From the NCBI GenBank assembly GCA_029207755.1, contig JARCOQ010000006.1:5186846-5250845 (forward strand): a stretch of DNA of 64,000 nucleotides. The letters are read 5' to 3'. Positions 63,216 through 64,000 of this stretch are shown here, piece by piece. The notes beneath the pieces were generated by a model, which ran no database searches, was not told the DNA's origin, and saw only the letters and a list, made by a program, of their open reading frames with translations. Origin of the DNA: Chamaea fasciata. Lineage: Eukaryota > Chordata > Aves > Passeriformes > Sylviidae. Position numbers and translations under genes: made by a program. The stretch's first letter is position 1; every line of letters starts with the position of its first letter.

Positions 63216-64000
63216 TAGAGTTTTTTTTATTGGGGAATTTTTATTGCATTTTAATCTTAGTTTTTCAAACTACCCAACAAGACGGGGCAAGTATAAATAA
63301 TATTAAAAAAAACCCTGCCCTGTATTCTGCAGTGTTTTAAGATGTGACCAAAAGTGTAGATTTCTTTATTTAAGCAAATACACAGAATGTTCTAGCTTCT
63401 GTAACAGGCAGGGTATTTGATGGTAACTGCTGCTGTTACAGTGTTGTGCATGTTTTAGTGTGAAAGTTACTCACATACAACTGTCACATCGGGGCTGTCA
63501 TCCCCAGAATTACCCATTTCAGAAACAACGTAGATTGTAATTTTGATTCCAACTTTTCTTTTTAAACAGCTTGACAAGTGAGGGTGAGTAGTGAGTTTTA
63601 GTTTTTAGCAGTTTAGTAGAATGTGTTATGGTTATAACTTATTTGGTTTTAGAGTGTTACACACTGAGGGCTAACGATAGGATATGAAAGTATTCATTTT
63701 TTAGAAGAAAGGTTTAAAGAAAAGTGACATTCCTTTTGTTGTCTGCATTCAGATTTTAAAGTTTCCGTGTGATGACCAGTTTTCTGTAAATTTGTGTGAT
63801 AATTCTGTCTTAACTGTTCCTGCTTGCTACATGAACTGCATGTATCAGATACAGTTGTTAAGAATGAGCATTTAGAGAATTGGTTGGCTTGAGGGGCATG
63901 TACTGTCACTGTAAACTGTTGATGCAAGACCTGTGCAGTTCAGTCGTGGTCAGGGGCAGCTGTGTGGTGGCTCTTTTGACTTGCTTGAGATTAATGGTGG
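63216..64000. other. Right-end stretch, nothing assigned
   Basis: AT-rich sequence without a recognisable exon. It may be a distal NELFA 3' end or the 3' region of a convergent gene, since AATAAA occurs on the - strand near 63.23 and 63.37 kb. Confidence 0.4.

Noticed and set aside
62904..64000. NSD2 last exon on the - strand
   Set aside because: The mammalian arrangement predicts NSD2 here, but no frame resembles its basic C-terminal tail, so the name was not used.
1..64000. CRISPR arrays, bacterial operons, tRNA or rRNA genes
   Set aside because: The sequence is vertebrate nuclear DNA with introns; no regularly spaced direct repeats, tRNA or rRNA sequences were seen by eye.

Overview
The window is eukaryotic nuclear DNA from a bird, and the repeats suggest a songbird. 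The evidence is several CR1 LINE fragments carrying the typical 3' octamer end (ATTCTATG-like), short solo LTRs of avian type, simple repeats, and two split genes whose translated exons can be read directly. These are NELFA (negative elongation factor A) on the + strand and NICOL1 (formerly C4orf48, a small secreted cofactor) on the - strand. In mammals the two genes are also divergent neighbours (human 4p16.3), so the gene order supports both calls.

Layout. 1-9.2 kb: no gene recognised; a solo LTR with a perfect 6-bp target duplication lies at 158-462. 9.2-16.4 kb: NICOL1 on the - strand, three coding exons (16268-16391, 14419-14507, 9246-9317) giving 94 residues; its larger intron holds a second, older LTR and an (AC)n repeat. 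16.4-42.1 kb: about 26 kb with no recognisable coding exon, holding five CR1 fragments (one of them old reverse-transcriptase sequence), long poly(A) and poly(T) runs and a GATA microsatellite. 42.1-43.5 kb: a CpG island with a cluster of YY1-type motifs, the last lying over the NELFA start codon. 43.0-61.7 kb: NELFA, eleven coding exons whose lengths sum to 1578 bases (525 residues plus stop), with every splice phase consistent. 61.7-64 kb: the NELFA 3' untranslated region, with a poly(A) signal at 63192, and on the opposite strand a terminal-exon-like reading frame that I could not assign.

How the genes relate. NELFA encodes a subunit of the NELF complex, which holds RNA polymerase II at promoter-proximal pause sites. 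NICOL1 encodes a tiny secreted protein that partners NELL2 in ROS1 signalling. They share a neighbourhood, not a pathway. Because they are divergent and NICOL1 has a splice acceptor just upstream of its start codon, NICOL1 may use a distant non-coding first exon, possibly in the NELFA CpG island. This is inference.

No new multi-gene system is evident. The most useful observations are the small, easily missed NICOL1 gene, a GC-AG intron in NELFA, the repeated YY1 motif array, an in-frame upstream ATG, and the unexplained antisense exon-like frame at the right end.
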